Shown here: positions 34,512 to 43,266 of the stretch, piece by piece
Position numbering within the stretch: position 1 is the first letter of the stretch
How the letters are laid out: every line of letters begins with the position of its first letter
From: an uncultured Bacilli bacterium
GTDB lineage: Bacteria > Bacillota_I > Bacilli_A > RF39 > UBA660
DNA: 64,000 bases
NCBI GenBank assembly: GCA_947628565.1
Contig: CANRAH010000006.1
Span: 1-64,000 of the forward strand
Direction of reading: 5' to 3'
Translations under genes and position numbers: made by a program
The notes under the pieces: generated by a model
The model's database searches: none
The model's input: only the letters and a program-made list of their open reading frames with translations
What the model was told of the DNA's origin: nothing

Positions 34512-35393
34512 ATGAAAAAATTTTTTAATACAATATTTACTTCAATTTTATTAGTTATATTATTCGTTTCAACTACTTTGGTGTTGATATTATTACCTGT
34601 AAAAAAAGAAATAAAAGGTAATGCAATAAAGGAAATAGTTTCTAGTTTAGAAATAGAAAAAATGATTGAAGAGAATGATAATTTTAAACAAGAAATTGAT
34701 GAAGTATTTGAGCCAGTATTTACTGAAACAAATAAATTAGGTATTGATAGTGAAATTATAATTAAAATAATAGATACAAAAGAAGTGAAGGATTTAATTG
34801 GTAGTATTACAGAAAATATTGCAAATTATATAATTACAGGTGAAAATCAAAAAATAATTATTAATGATGATATAAATAATTTAGTTAATAATGCGATAGA
34901 TAAAATTAATTCTAGTGGATATTATGAAATAAATGAAGCACAAAAAAATGAAATTTTGAATATTGTAGATGAAAAAATAACAGAATATCAAGAAATAATA
35001 CCAGATACAAGTATAATAGACAAAGAGATGCCAAAAGAAAACAAAGAGGCTTTAAACATCATTCGCTTTATACTTGGAAATAAATTATTAACATATTTAA
35101 TTGTTGCTATGATAATTTCTACTATATTACTTATTATATTAAAATTTAAAAAATTTAAATGGATAAAATATGTTTCAGTTACCGTTCTTATATCATCAAT
35201 ATTTACATCTATAATTACATTTATTATGTTAGCTTCAAACAAAATAATATTTAATGATTATCCTTATATATTTAATATTGTTAATAAAATAATTAATTCT
35301 AGTATTATATTATATATCAGTATATTCTTAATAATGGTTATAATACTAATTATATATAAAATCAAAAATAAAAAAATAATTGATATATATTAA
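34512..35393 (+). CDS. Hypothetical membrane protein with large extracytoplasmic domain
   Basis: A 293-aa protein: N-terminal helix (residues 7-30), ~150-residue charged, helical extracytoplasmic segment, then three C-terminal helices (about 188-208, 216-240 and 255-282) and a basic tail. The ribosome site is AGAGGTGAAC. A broken copy of its 5' part lies at 27705. I do not recognise the family. Confidence 0.6.
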   Translation: MKKFFNTIFTSILLVILFVSTTLVLILLPVKKEIKGNAIKEIVSSLEIEKMIEENDNFKQEIDEVFEPVFTETNKLGIDSEIIIKIIDTKEVKDLIGSITENIANYIITGENQKIIINDDINNLVNNAIDKINSSGYYEINEAQKNEILNIVDEKITEYQEIIPDTSIIDKEMPKENKEALNIIRFILGNKLLTYLIVAMIISTILLIILKFKKFKWIKYVSVTVLISSIFTSIITFIMLASNKIIFNDYPYIFNIVNKIINSSIILYISIFLIMVIILIIYKIKNKKIIDIY

Positions 35394-35404
35394 ACTTTAA
35401 AAAT

Positions 35405-35430
35405 AAAAAGAACTAATTTTAGTTCCTTTT
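35405..35430. terminator. Bidirectional terminator
   Basis: GAACTAA (35410-35416) pairs with TTAGTTC (35419-35425) with A/T runs on both sides, separating two convergent genes. Confidence 0.75.
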
Positions 35431-35431
35431 A

Positions 35432-36118
35432 TTATATATCTTTTTCAGCAGTACTATAATTTAATATTATATTACCAAAAGTAACTTCAAATCCTTCATC
35501 AGCAACGTTATTATTATTAGCATATTCAATAGTTACAACAATTTTTTCAGCTGTTTTACTTGATAAACTATGTGTAGGCGCTACACTTGCTACTGTACCA
35601 TTTGCAGTAACTTTATTTGAATCACCTACTTCAACTTTTACAGATATATCAGCACATGCTGCTGTTACTAATGGATTTTGTTTTCCTGAATTAGCTTCAC
35701 ATTTTTTAGTTTCCTCTGCACCTGTAGCATTTTCAAACATAATATTTCTCAAATAAACTATATATGGACTATCATTATAAACATAAAATTCATATGTTAC
35801 ACTTTGTCCTGGTGCTGTGAAATTAGCATGTAATCCTTTAATTTTTGGTTTACTTTTATCACTATTATCTATAGTAGCATTAGAAGCATCTAGTTCATCT
35901 GGATTTTTAGTTTTTGGCTCTACAGTTGTACTTGGATTTTCACCTGTTTCATCTGGTGAAAATTTAACTACAAAATCTTCTTGATTTGGTGTATATGTTG
36001 CACCTGATTCGATTGTAAGTGAACTTGTATATGCAGCAAAACCTATCGCTAAGCTTACAATGGCTACTATCAATGCAGCAAGTGAAATCCCTCTAGATTT
36101 TTTATTATCTTCCATCAA
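35432..36118 (-). CDS. Secreted or membrane-anchored beta-rich surface protein
   Basis: A 228-aa protein with an N-terminal hydrophobic segment at residues ~11-31 (SLAALIVAIVSLAIGFAAYTSSL), an acidic Thr/Asn/Pro-rich spacer, and a beta-rich domain (ANFTAPGQSVTYEFYVYNDSPYIV; Cys pair flanking a disulfide-like loop). The signal region and overall look recall TasA/SipW-type or other extracellular structural proteins, but I cannot name a family. Ribosome site AGGAGGTGAAA. Possibly an envelope or biofilm component. Confidence 0.6.
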   Translation of the reverse strand: MMEDNKKSRGISLAALIVAIVSLAIGFAAYTSSLTIESGATYTPNQEDFVVKFSPDETGENPSTTVEPKTKNPDELDASNATIDNSDKSKPKIKGLHANFTAPGQSVTYEFYVYNDSPYIVYLRNIMFENATGAEETKKCEANSGKQNPLVTAACADISVKVEVGDSNKVTANGTVASVAPTHSLSSKTAEKIVVTIEYANNNNVADEGFEVTFGNIILNYSTAEKDI

Positions 36119-36262
36119 ATTTCACCTCCTATCTTTTATATACATTTATATTATAACATTTAAATTTTAAGATGTAAATTAAAATAAATATATTTTTTTA
36201 ATTTTTGTTTATCATTTCAAAAACTTTATAAAATTTATTCGATTTAAAAATGCAACTATATA

Positions 36263-36291
36263 TTTACATATATATATAAATATGTTATAAT
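36263..36291 (+). promoter_or_regulatory. Sigma-A promoter of the transglutaminase-like gene
   Basis: TTTACA (36263-36268), 17 bases, TATAAT (36286-36291), 25 bases before the start codon. Confidence 0.65.
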
Positions 36292-36315
36292 ACCGGCCAT
36301 TAAGGAGGAAAATAT

Positions 36316-37416
36316 ATGATGCCATTACCAAATAGAGTACCACGTCCTATTTCTAATATACAAAAATTAACTAAATTTAGTGAATTTATTGATAAAAGTG
36401 ATGATGAAATAATTAACAATGGTATATTATATACATTATTTATTGATGATTTTAAAATTTTAAAAGAAAACTTCAATCTATTTAAAAAAATTATATTGTT
36501 ATGCAAAATTGAGGAAATTTTTTCAAAAGATTTTGAATGTTTAAAATATATAGAAAATAATTTAGATGATTATACAAATATAAAATTATCATTAATAGAC
36601 GATTTTAAAATTAAAGATAGATCTTATTTAGATTTACAAAGTTTTCAAAAAACTACTATAGAAATTCCTTTATCATATGTATTATGGAATCCTTTGTTAC
36701 AAGAAAATCAAAAAATTTCTTTATACTATACAAAAAATTCAATGCATCCATTTTGTTCTAATGGATATGAATATATTTCATTAGAAAAGTTAAAAAAGAT
36801 ACGAGAAATAGTATATAAATTAGCGCAAAAATATCAAGAATTATCTAGCGTAGAAAAAACGATTTTAATATCAAATTATATACAAAATAATGTACAATAT
36901 ATTGATAAAAATAATGTTAGCATGGCTACAGATGGAACATTTATTACTGATTCCAAAGGTTTAGATATAACTTACAAATTAGTAGGTAGTCCTGAAACTG
37001 TTTTACTTCAAAATTTTGGATTATGTAATGGGATTGCAAATGCTACAACACTATTATTAAATAATCCATATATGAATGTAAATGTACACAGCGTTTTTGG
37101 TGATAGTCATGTTTGGAACATTGTTTGTATTGATGGTAAATATTATTATATAGATAATACTTGGTCTATTACAAGGAATAAAGACAGATATCCAGAAAGT
37201 TTAAAAGCCAAAAGTTTTAGTAGTGATTATTTACTTTTTGGAACAAATACCGCTAGTCAAATAGGCCATCATAATCCTAGCGTATATTGTCCCGTAGTTG
37301 AACAAAAAGATTTTGATAAAGAAAAAATTGATGATATAGTTCAAAAAAAATTGATTGAGGTCGATAACTTTTCTAATTATCAAAAGCCTATTTTTAAAAG
37401 TTATATAAAAAAGTAG
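36316..37416 (+). CDS. Transglutaminase-like (papain-fold) protein
   Basis: A 366-aa protein without signal peptide. A helical N-terminal half leads into a transglutaminase-like core with a complete catalytic triad: Cys237 (FGLCNG), His265 (DSHVWN) and Asp280 (YYIDNTW), preceded by the usual SNYIQNNVQYID helix. Such domains act as cysteine peptidases, cross-linkers or peptide N-glycanases. The ribosome site AAGGAGG and a sigma-A promoter indicate vegetative expression. It is monocistronic, in the accessory region; the substrate is unknown. Confidence 0.75.
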   Translation: MMPLPNRVPRPISNIQKLTKFSEFIDKSDDEIINNGILYTLFIDDFKILKENFNLFKKIILLCKIEEIFSKDFECLKYIENNLDDYTNIKLSLIDDFKIKDRSYLDLQSFQKTTIEIPLSYVLWNPLLQENQKISLYYTKNSMHPFCSNGYEYISLEKLKKIREIVYKLAQKYQELSSVEKTILISNYIQNNVQYIDKNNVSMATDGTFITDSKGLDITYKLVGSPETVLLQNFGLCNGIANATTLLLNNPYMNVNVHSVFGDSHVWNIVCIDGKYYYIDNTWSITRNKDRYPESLKAKSFSSDYLLFGTNTASQIGHHNPSVYCPVVEQKDFDKEKIDDIVQKKLIEVDNFSNYQKPIFKSYIKK

Positions 37417-37473
37417 TAAAATTTCTTTTATCTTATAAATTTATATTATTTTGTTTATATAGAATTACTTGCA

Positions 37474-37511
37474 AAAAAATAACAGATAGACCTATCTTCT
37501 GTTATTTTTTT
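37474..37511 (+). terminator. Terminator of the transglutaminase-like gene
   Basis: AATAACAGA pairs with TCTGTTATT, with extra inner GATAG/CTATC pairing, followed by T8. Confidence 0.85.
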
Positions 37512-37559
37512 TATATAAAGCAATATATTATTCAAAAGATTTTATTCATCTATAAATAT

Positions 37560-37681
37560 AAACTATCTTTGCTTTTACATCCATATATGGTTGCAATGCT
37601 TTTGGAATAAGATTTTATTCATCTTTTTGATAATTATTTTCAATTAATACTATTAATCTCCTTGGTGAAGCTACTACACTC
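37560..37681 (-). pseudogene. Fragment of the 3' end of serS
   Basis: In reverse, the sequence reads SVVASPRRLIVLIENNYQ, a stop, then IPKALQPYMDVKAKI. This matches the C-terminus of the intact SerS 3 kb away (TVVASPRGLIALIENNYQ, IPKVLQPYMGGKTVI). It is a decayed duplicate or foreign copy of the serS tail; no other part of serS is seen here. Confidence 0.8.
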
Positions 37682-37708
37682 AATACTCTCATTTATATCA
37701 CTATTCTC

Positions 37709-38135
37709 TCAATTATTATTCATGTGATTTATGTCGTTATTAAAATTCTCGTTATGATTCTTCCACATTTTTATGATCAATATTATATTTACTACCAAAA
37801 TTAAAATGATCATAATCCAACAGAAAATTGTGAGAGGTTCTAACCATTCCCCTTCTACAATCAACTTAAAGTCAGAATTATTGGGATTATTTAAAGTTTC
37901 TATACATGCTATTCCAAAAAAGAACAAATAAATGCAGAGGTCAACCAGCGAAATAAATAATATAAAACGGTTAAACTTAATATTGAAAAAGCTAAGCAAT
38001 TGAATATTTTCAAAATTGTTTCTTCTTTTTTTGTTTGACTTTTTATTATGTGAATAGTTTCAAGCATCGTACCGCAATTTGCACAAAACTTGCTACCTAC
38101 TTTTTATTTTCTTTCCCACACTTATTACAAACCAT
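37709..38135 (-). pseudogene. Degenerate zinc-ribbon membrane protein
   Basis: The frame opens MVCNKCGKENKK and stops. One extra A in the A-run restores KVGSKFCANCGTMLET, completing a Cys-X2-Cys pair like that of the intact neighbour (MYCSKCGNQNE..FCTSCGAPL). A further frame change leads to a two-helix membrane segment (LFISLVDLCIYLFFFGI and IFCWIMIILILVVNIILII) ending at 37709. At least two frameshifts separate the parts, so the product is broken unless these are assembly errors. Confidence 0.6.
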
Positions 38136-38146
38136 AATTATAAGCC

Positions 38147-39565
38147 CTAATCTTTAATTTTCACATAGTAGCCCACATCATAAGTATTCATGTTAATCAT
38201 TTGACCTTCAATACCTTCTGTGCCATGATCAATAATAATCCATACTAAAGTCCATTTAGTATCTGCATTAATATTAGTTGAACTTTTATCAACACCACCT
38301 GAAATAATTTTTGATGGAGTACACACAATGGCATAAATATCATCACTTGTCACTTTTCCTTTGCTTTGGGCAAAAATCGTATCCATCCTATTTTCATCTA
38401 ATCCCGCTAATTGTAAGCCTTCTTTTCCTTTGACGATTTTAGTAGTACCATACCAATAATTATCATTTAAATCATTGACTGATTTATACCAATAGAACTC
38501 TCCATCTTCAAATACCCAATATGTCTCAGAATCACTTAAAGTTCTCCAACCACCATCAATAGTTGCCTTCTTCGCCAATTGACTCGTTTGTAAATTGGAG
38601 TAACGATTCCAATTACTCATTGCATCAAGTAAATCAGATAAATCATTATCATATTTTACATTAATTGTAATATTGTTTAGCAAATTTAAAACTATTGGAT
38701 CATATAAAGTTGAATTCGTATAATTGGACATAAATGATAAAATAACATTATTCTCTTCAGAAATCAAAAGATACATCTTACCTCTCAATTTATCAGAAGA
38801 AATACCATAATCCATCGTTGCATAATAAATATCATCTTTTAAAATACTAAAACTATTGCTTCCTCCATATAGATGTCTACCACTACCTTCAGCATCTGAA
38901 TCCCAATAATTATAAAATTCTTCATATATTTTGTTTTGACAAGAATAATCTTCAAAGTCACAATCAAGCTCATTTGTTGCATTACTTAAAGAACTATTAC
39001 CTACAGGCACTAAATAAACTGCTTGATGCTGATATTCTAAAGCTTCTTGACCACCAGATAAAGTAGTTTTTGACCAATCAGATCCATAATTTATTTCAAA
39101 ACCATCACCATAATATATCTTATTACTAGAATTGTCTTGGTTTTCATTGGCAATATCAAGCATTATTAAGAAAAATGTAACTATAGCGATGATAATCCCG
39201 ATTATATTCAGTATAATTCCAACCATTCGCTTTTTCGAATTCGTACGATCTTTTAAGCCCAATACTAGACCTATAATAGATATTGGTAATATAAAGATGC
39301 TGAATATATAGGATAATAACACAGAAATAATTCCTAATATCAAAGATATTGTGGTTTTGATATTTTTCTTAGGTTCTGAACCATTAGGGAGCGGTGTTTG
39401 AACTACATTTGTTTGATAAATTAGAGGATTTTCATAAACAGCATTCATATTACTATTTGTGGGGCTTTCTTGTATATTTGACATCGATATTTGTAATGGC
39501 GCCCCACACGAAGTACAAAACTTTGCATCAATTTCATTTTGGTTTCCACATTTACTACAATACAT
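38147..39565 (-). CDS. Zinc-ribbon membrane protein with large external domain
   Basis: A 472-aa protein. The N-terminus is a double-zinc-ribbon motif (CSKCGNQNEIDAKFCTSCG, residues 3-21), then a linker, two or three membrane helices (about 70-115 and 118-140), and a ~330-residue extracytoplasmic region of beta-rich, Trp/Tyr-rich sequence. Proteins of this layout are common in gut Bacillota, with unknown roles in signalling or envelope stress. A degenerate relative lies immediately downstream. It has no informative partner gene. Confidence 0.65.
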   Translation of the reverse strand: MYCSKCGNQNEIDAKFCTSCGAPLQISMSNIQESPTNSNMNAVYENPLIYQTNVVQTPLPNGSEPKKNIKTTISLILGIISVLLSYIFSIFILPISIIGLVLGLKDRTNSKKRMVGIILNIIGIIIAIVTFFLIMLDIANENQDNSSNKIYYGDGFEINYGSDWSKTTLSGGQEALEYQHQAVYLVPVGNSSLSNATNELDCDFEDYSCQNKIYEEFYNYWDSDAEGSGRHLYGGSNSFSILKDDIYYATMDYGISSDKLRGKMYLLISEENNVILSFMSNYTNSTLYDPIVLNLLNNITINVKYDNDLSDLLDAMSNWNRYSNLQTSQLAKKATIDGGWRTLSDSETYWVFEDGEFYWYKSVNDLNDNYWYGTTKIVKGKEGLQLAGLDENRMDTIFAQSKGKVTSDDIYAIVCTPSKIISGGVDKSSTNINADTKWTLVWIIIDHGTEGIEGQMINMNTYDVGYYVKIKD

Positions 39566-39608
39566 CTTTTTCCTTCTTTCATAAATAATTTATAACAACA
39601 CATTCCCA

Positions 39609-39964
39609 TTAACAGAATCCATTATATAACAGATAAATTATAATATTTCTAAATGATTTTATACCAATAATGATAGTTATAGTTGCACAAATAATTACAG
39701 CAATATTCATGAACTTACTATTTTTATTAATATTGATTGAGCTTAATATGTAGTTAATCAGTTGAGGAATCAATAACATCTCCACAAAAGGTAGAAGAAT
39801 AATATACCAGCATAGGCAAATATTTGTTGTAGGTTCTTGGTGGTAATATAATTTTTTATCACTTTATTCTCCATATTTTCATCTATTTTTATATTATAAT
39901 TTTTTATTTGTTTTGTGAAAAAGTTTATCAAAAAGTAAAAAAGCGCTTCTACATCTACACTCAA
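39609..39964 (-). pseudogene. Broken small membrane-protein gene
   Basis: A 64-codon frame opening at a TTG (39964) ends at 39770. Sequence in another frame continues with clear membrane helices (WYIILLPFVEMLLIPQLI and FMNIAVIICATITIIIGI) to a stop at 39609. A frameshift near 39790-39820 would join them. No family recognised. Confidence 0.45.
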
Positions 39965-40399
39965 AACTTTTTTTCTATATTATTTTCTTTATTGTAACAT
40001 ATATTTTTAAAAAAATGTATTATAACGTAAAATTTTGACAAAATTTTAATGAGAAAATGTAAATGGTAGGATTTATATTTATTCGTAACAAAGCATGATT
40101 CAATATGAATAATGATAACTTACATTATATCGTTTCTCAAAATAAAAAAAAGTAAAGAAAATTAAAAGGATGAGCACAGATCAAATTAGCCTTAAAAAGC
40201 AGTATTAGTGTCAACTACTTACGGTATTTTAATTCATTAATAGTGCAATTTTTTTTACTAACATCAACTAACTTCTTCATTGAATAATCCAATCTTCTGA
40301 AGATTAAATTTTATCACGAAGATGATAGTTACTCATAACCATATAATTTTTTGCTCTTCAATTTTAAATACTGATATATACACCATTTTTATATTTTAA
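39965..40399. other. Gene-free stretch before serS
   Basis: About 430 AT-rich bases with stops in all frames. I see no gene, RNA or convincing repeat. Confidence 0.4.
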
Positions 40400-40425
40400 T
40401 CAAAAAAAGAGTAATTTATTTACTC
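40400..40425 (-). terminator. Terminator of serS
   Basis: GAGTAA (40409-40414) pairs with TTACTC (40420-40425), with a minus-strand T7 run, overlapping the end of serS. Confidence 0.8.
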
Positions 40426-41705
40426 TCTAAACTTATAACTGTTTTTCCACCCATATAAGGCTGTAAAACCTTAGGTATCTTTATACTACCATCTTCTTGA
40501 TAATTATTTTCAATTAATGCTATTAATCCCCTTGGAGAAGCTACTACAGTATTATTAAGTGTTGAAACTAAATAATTACCATTTTGACCTTTTGCTCTAA
40601 TTCCTAATCTTCTAGCTTGAGCATCACCCAATGTAGCGCAAGAACCAACTTCGAAATATTTTTGTTGCCTTGGACTCCATGCTTCAATATCGCAAGACTT
40701 TACCTTAAGATCAGCTAAATCTCCACTACAACATTCAAGAGTTCTAACTGGTATATCTAAACTTCTAAAAAACTCAACTGTATAACTCCACATTTTATTA
40801 TACCAATCCATTGCATCTTCTGATTTACATAAAATAATCATTTCTTGTTTTTCAAATTGATGTACCCTATATAATCCCCTTTCTTCAATACCATGCGCAC
40901 CAACTTCTTTTCTAAAACATGGACTATATGAAGTTAATCTTATAGGCAACTGCTCTTCCTTTACAATTTGACCTTTAAATCTTCCAATCATTGAATGTTC
41001 AGAAGTACCAATTAAGTATAAATCCTCACCATCAATTTTATACATCATATTTTCCATTTCATTAAATGACATAACACCATTAACAACATCACTTCTTATC
41101 ATGAATGGTGGAATACAATACGTAAATCCTTTATCAATCATAAAATCTCTAGCATAACTTAACATGGCTGAATGTAATCTTGCAATATCACCAATTAAAT
41201 AATAGAATCCATTACCACTTGTTCTTCCTGCTGAATCTTTATCTAATCCATTAAATTTATCTATTATATCAGCATGATAAGGTATTTCATAACTAGGTAC
41301 TTTTGGTTCACCAAATCTTTCAATTTCAACATTTTCGCTATCATCTTTACCAATTGGTACACTCTCATCTATTATATTGGGTATTACCATCATCTTTTCT
41401 TTTATTTCGTTTTCTAATAATTCCTCTTTTTTAGCAAGATTTTCTAATTCATCACCATACTTAGAAACTTCTTCTTTGATTTTTTCTGCCTCATCCTTTT
41501 TACCTTCTCTAATAAGTATACCAATTTCACTACTTTTAGTATTTTTTAATGCTCTTAAGTCATCTCCGTTTTTTTTACACTCACGATAAAGTTTATCTAA
41601 ATTTTCTATTTCATCTACTAAAGGTAGTTTTTCATCTTGAAATTTCTTCCTTATATTTTCTTTTACTAATTCTTTATTTTCTCTTATTAATTTAATATCT
41701 ATCAT
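40416..41705 (-). CDS. serS: Seryl-tRNA synthetase
   Basis: A 429-aa class II synthetase charging tRNA-Ser. The N-terminal coiled-coil tRNA-binding arm covers residues ~25-105. The class II motifs follow: motif 2 CFRKEVGAHGIEERGLYRVHQFEKQEM, here split for brevity as CFRKEVGAHG and YRVHQFEKQEM, and motif 3 near NNTVVASPRGLIALIE. Full length for the family. A T-box leader lies upstream. A fragment of its 3' end is duplicated at 37560. Confidence 0.97.
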   Translation of the reverse strand: MIDIKLIRENKELVKENIRKKFQDEKLPLVDEIENLDKLYRECKKNGDDLRALKNTKSSEIGILIREGKKDEAEKIKEEVSKYGDELENLAKKEELLENEIKEKMMVIPNIIDESVPIGKDDSENVEIERFGEPKVPSYEIPYHADIIDKFNGLDKDSAGRTSGNGFYYLIGDIARLHSAMLSYARDFMIDKGFTYCIPPFMIRSDVVNGVMSFNEMENMMYKIDGEDLYLIGTSEHSMIGRFKGQIVKEEQLPIRLTSYSPCFRKEVGAHGIEERGLYRVHQFEKQEMIILCKSEDAMDWYNKMWSYTVEFFRSLDIPVRTLECCSGDLADLKVKSCDIEAWSPRQQKYFEVGSCATLGDAQARRLGIRAKGQNGNYLVSTLNNTVVASPRGLIALIENNYQEDGSIKIPKVLQPYMGGKTVISLESK

Positions 41706-41714
41706 ATTACCCTC

Positions 41715-41910
41715 CTTAACAAATAAAAGACCACTAAAAGGAGCAACTGGTGCGGTACCATCCTAATAATAGTCTTAATTAGCATAACGGCATTACCGGA
41801 AATGTTTACATTTCACTCAGAAGTAGATTCATAAAATACATTTGTTAATTCACACCAACCATTAACTCTCTTTAAAATAATATTCTATTACTATTCTTCT
41901 TCATCGATTT
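41715..41910 (-). promoter_or_regulatory. T-box riboswitch leader of serS
   Basis: In the minus-strand leader, the T-box core GGATGGTACCGC (41762-41751) is followed by the ACCAGTTGCTCCTTTTAGTGGT antiterminator/terminator region and a T-rich run before the ribosome site. Upstream is a stem I region with an AGTA-type bulge; GAATCTAC is a plausible specifier loop with Ser codon TCT. Uncharged tRNA-Ser would promote read-through into serS. Confidence 0.85.
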
Positions 41911-41950
41911 ACAACTTAATTTTATCACTTAGAAAATTTAAAGTCAATAT

Positions 41951-42409
41951 TTACTCTTTAATTTTCTGTCTTCCCTTTTCTTGTGCATTTTTTGCCAAAA
42001 TAAGTTCCCTTTTTTTGAATCTTGACATTAAATTAACCATAAAGTTTAAATGCCTTTTACTTTTTTTATCATTTGCTTTATCTAATTCTCGAGATAAACT
42101 CTCTTTTACTTCATTAGATGAAATTCCCTCAGTTAATGCTTCCTTTAATTTATCGCCATTCTGTTTCCCAAAATCAGAGCTATAAGAATTATCTAAAGTA
42201 TTATTATTTTCTTTCATAGAAGTTACTACTTCTACTGTCTCCTTTAATTGAGCAGGTGTTATACCTAACTCATCTGCTTTATTTACTACTCCATCCAAAG
42301 TTGATGAAATAGCTTTTCCACTTATACCATCAGTAATTGCACTTTTTATCTCTTTTTCATTATTATAAACCGTTTCAGATTTAAAAGAATTTGATTGATT
42401 CATATCCAT
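41951..42409 (-). CDS. Hypothetical helical protein next to sigK
   Basis: A 152-aa, Ser/Lys/Glu-rich, apparently helical soluble protein with a repeated pattern (IKSAITDGISGKAISSTLDG against LKEALTEGISSNEVKESLS). ATG at 42409 is chosen for its AGGTGAT ribosome site; a TTG 15 codons upstream is less likely. It is divergent from sigK, so it shares the upstream control region. No family recognised. Confidence 0.6.
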   Translation of the reverse strand: MDMNQSNSFKSETVYNNEKEIKSAITDGISGKAISSTLDGVVNKADELGITPAQLKETVEVVTSMKENNNTLDNSYSSDFGKQNGDKLKEALTEGISSNEVKESLSRELDKANDKKSKRHLNFMVNLMSRFKKRELILAKNAQEKGRQKIKE

Positions 42410-42486
42410 AACATCACCTATATTAATTTTATCTAATATATTTTTTTTATTCAATATATTTTAATTAAAAAATATATTCTTTACAT

Positions 42487-42517
42487 GTTATAGGACAAAA
42501 TGTGTAAATCATATATT
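42487..42517 (+). promoter_or_regulatory. Candidate sigma-E promoter and SpoIIID box of sigK
   Basis: GTTATAGG (42487-42494), 15 bases, CATATATT (42510-42517), 15 bases before the ATG. The -10 word is identical to that of spoIVA. Overlapping the -35 side is TAGGACAAAA (42490-42499), resembling the SpoIIID consensus (GGACA core). In B. subtilis sigK needs sigma-E and SpoIIID, so both signals fit. Confidence 0.5.
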
Positions 42518-42531
42518 ATATTGAGGTGACT

Positions 42532-42912
42532 ATGTTTAACTTTTTAAAGAATTTATTTAAAGATTTTTATATATTTACTGCTGCATATTCTCTTAACAGT
42601 TTTAAAGAACCTCTTTCTAAAGAAGAAGAAGATATATATGTTGAAAAAGCAAACTTAGGAGATAAAGAAGCTAGAAACAAGCTTATAGAACACAATTTGA
42701 GGTTAGTTGCACATATTGTAAAAAAATATGATAATAAAAATGAAGATACTGATGACCTTATAAGTATTGGTACAATTGGCCTAATTAAAGGAGTAGATAG
42801 TTATTCTAAAAAGAAAAATACACGCCTTACAACTTATGCGGCAAGATGTATTGAAAATGCAACGTTCACATCAAAGAACTTTTTGATAGAACTAATGCAC
42901 TATTTAAGATAA
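42532..42912 (+). CDS. sigK: SigK 5' portion, interrupted by the sigK intervening element
   Basis: The first 109 codons (to 42858) encode the pro-region and regions 1.2-2 of sporulation sigma factor K: a hydrophobic ~20-residue pro-sequence (MFNFLKNLFKDFYIFTAAYS), then EPLSKEEE, IEHNLRLVAHIVKK, DLISIGTIGLIKGVDSYS and TTYAARCIEN. The next 17 codons (ATFTSKNFLIELMHYLR) belong to the element and end the frame. The natural partner is the 3' portion at 47536-47904. The pro-sequence implies cleavage by a SpoIVFB-type protease. ATG at 42532 is preferred over GTG at 42526, which lies in the GAGGTGA ribosome site. Confidence 0.95.
   Translation: MFNFLKNLFKDFYIFTAAYSLNSFKEPLSKEEEDIYVEKANLGDKEARNKLIEHNLRLVAHIVKKYDNKNEDTDDLISIGTIGLIKGVDSYSKKKNTRLTTYAARCIENATFTSKNFLIELMHYLR
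42853..42879 (+). other. Left attachment junction of the sigK element
   Basis: Shared core AATG at 42856-42859. To its left lies the sigK half-site (TGTATTGA); to its right the element half-site CAACGTTCAC...AAAGAAC (42860-42879). The element half-site mirrors the one at the right junction. Confidence 0.85.
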
Positions 42913-43083
42913 TTGAAACTAAACTACAACTTTCTTTCATACATGTTAAAGCTTAACACCTATTACGTCAGAAAGCGCGTTTTGAGCAAAGTACCTTAAA
43001 TAACTTTGAAAAGCTTGTAAACGTTAATCTAATAAAAAAAATAATATAAGTATTTAAAAATAAAAGAGATTTAAAGATTATAT

Positions 43084-43266
43084 TTAATCAACAAGTCTCT
43101 CTTTTATTTTATCTATAATTTGGTGTAAATGCTTCTCTCTTTCATCAAAACTTATATTTAATTTCCTTATTCCTAGTAAGATAAGTTCACTTTGTAATTT
43201 AGCAAACTTACTATTAAACTTGCACCAACCAGTTTTATCAGTTGGTAAGTTTATTATCAGTTTCAC
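43084..43266 (-). CDS. Small hypothetical protein inside the sigK element
   Basis: A 60-aa frame from GTG at 43266 (GGTGAT just upstream): MKLIINLPTDKTGWCKFNSK..., a charged, mostly helical C-terminus ending DKIKERLVD. A longer in-frame extension upstream is hydrophobic and lacks a ribosome site, so I prefer the short form. No family recognised. Its orientation is opposite to the recombinase. Confidence 0.4.
   Translation of the reverse strand: MKLIINLPTDKTGWCKFNSKFAKLQSELILLGIRKLNISFDEREKHLHQIIDKIKERLVD

Noticed and set aside
27495-40415. Prophage or plasmid integration
   Set aside because: No capsid, tail, terminase, replication or integrase gene is present; the region is better described as accessory DNA with decayed duplicates.
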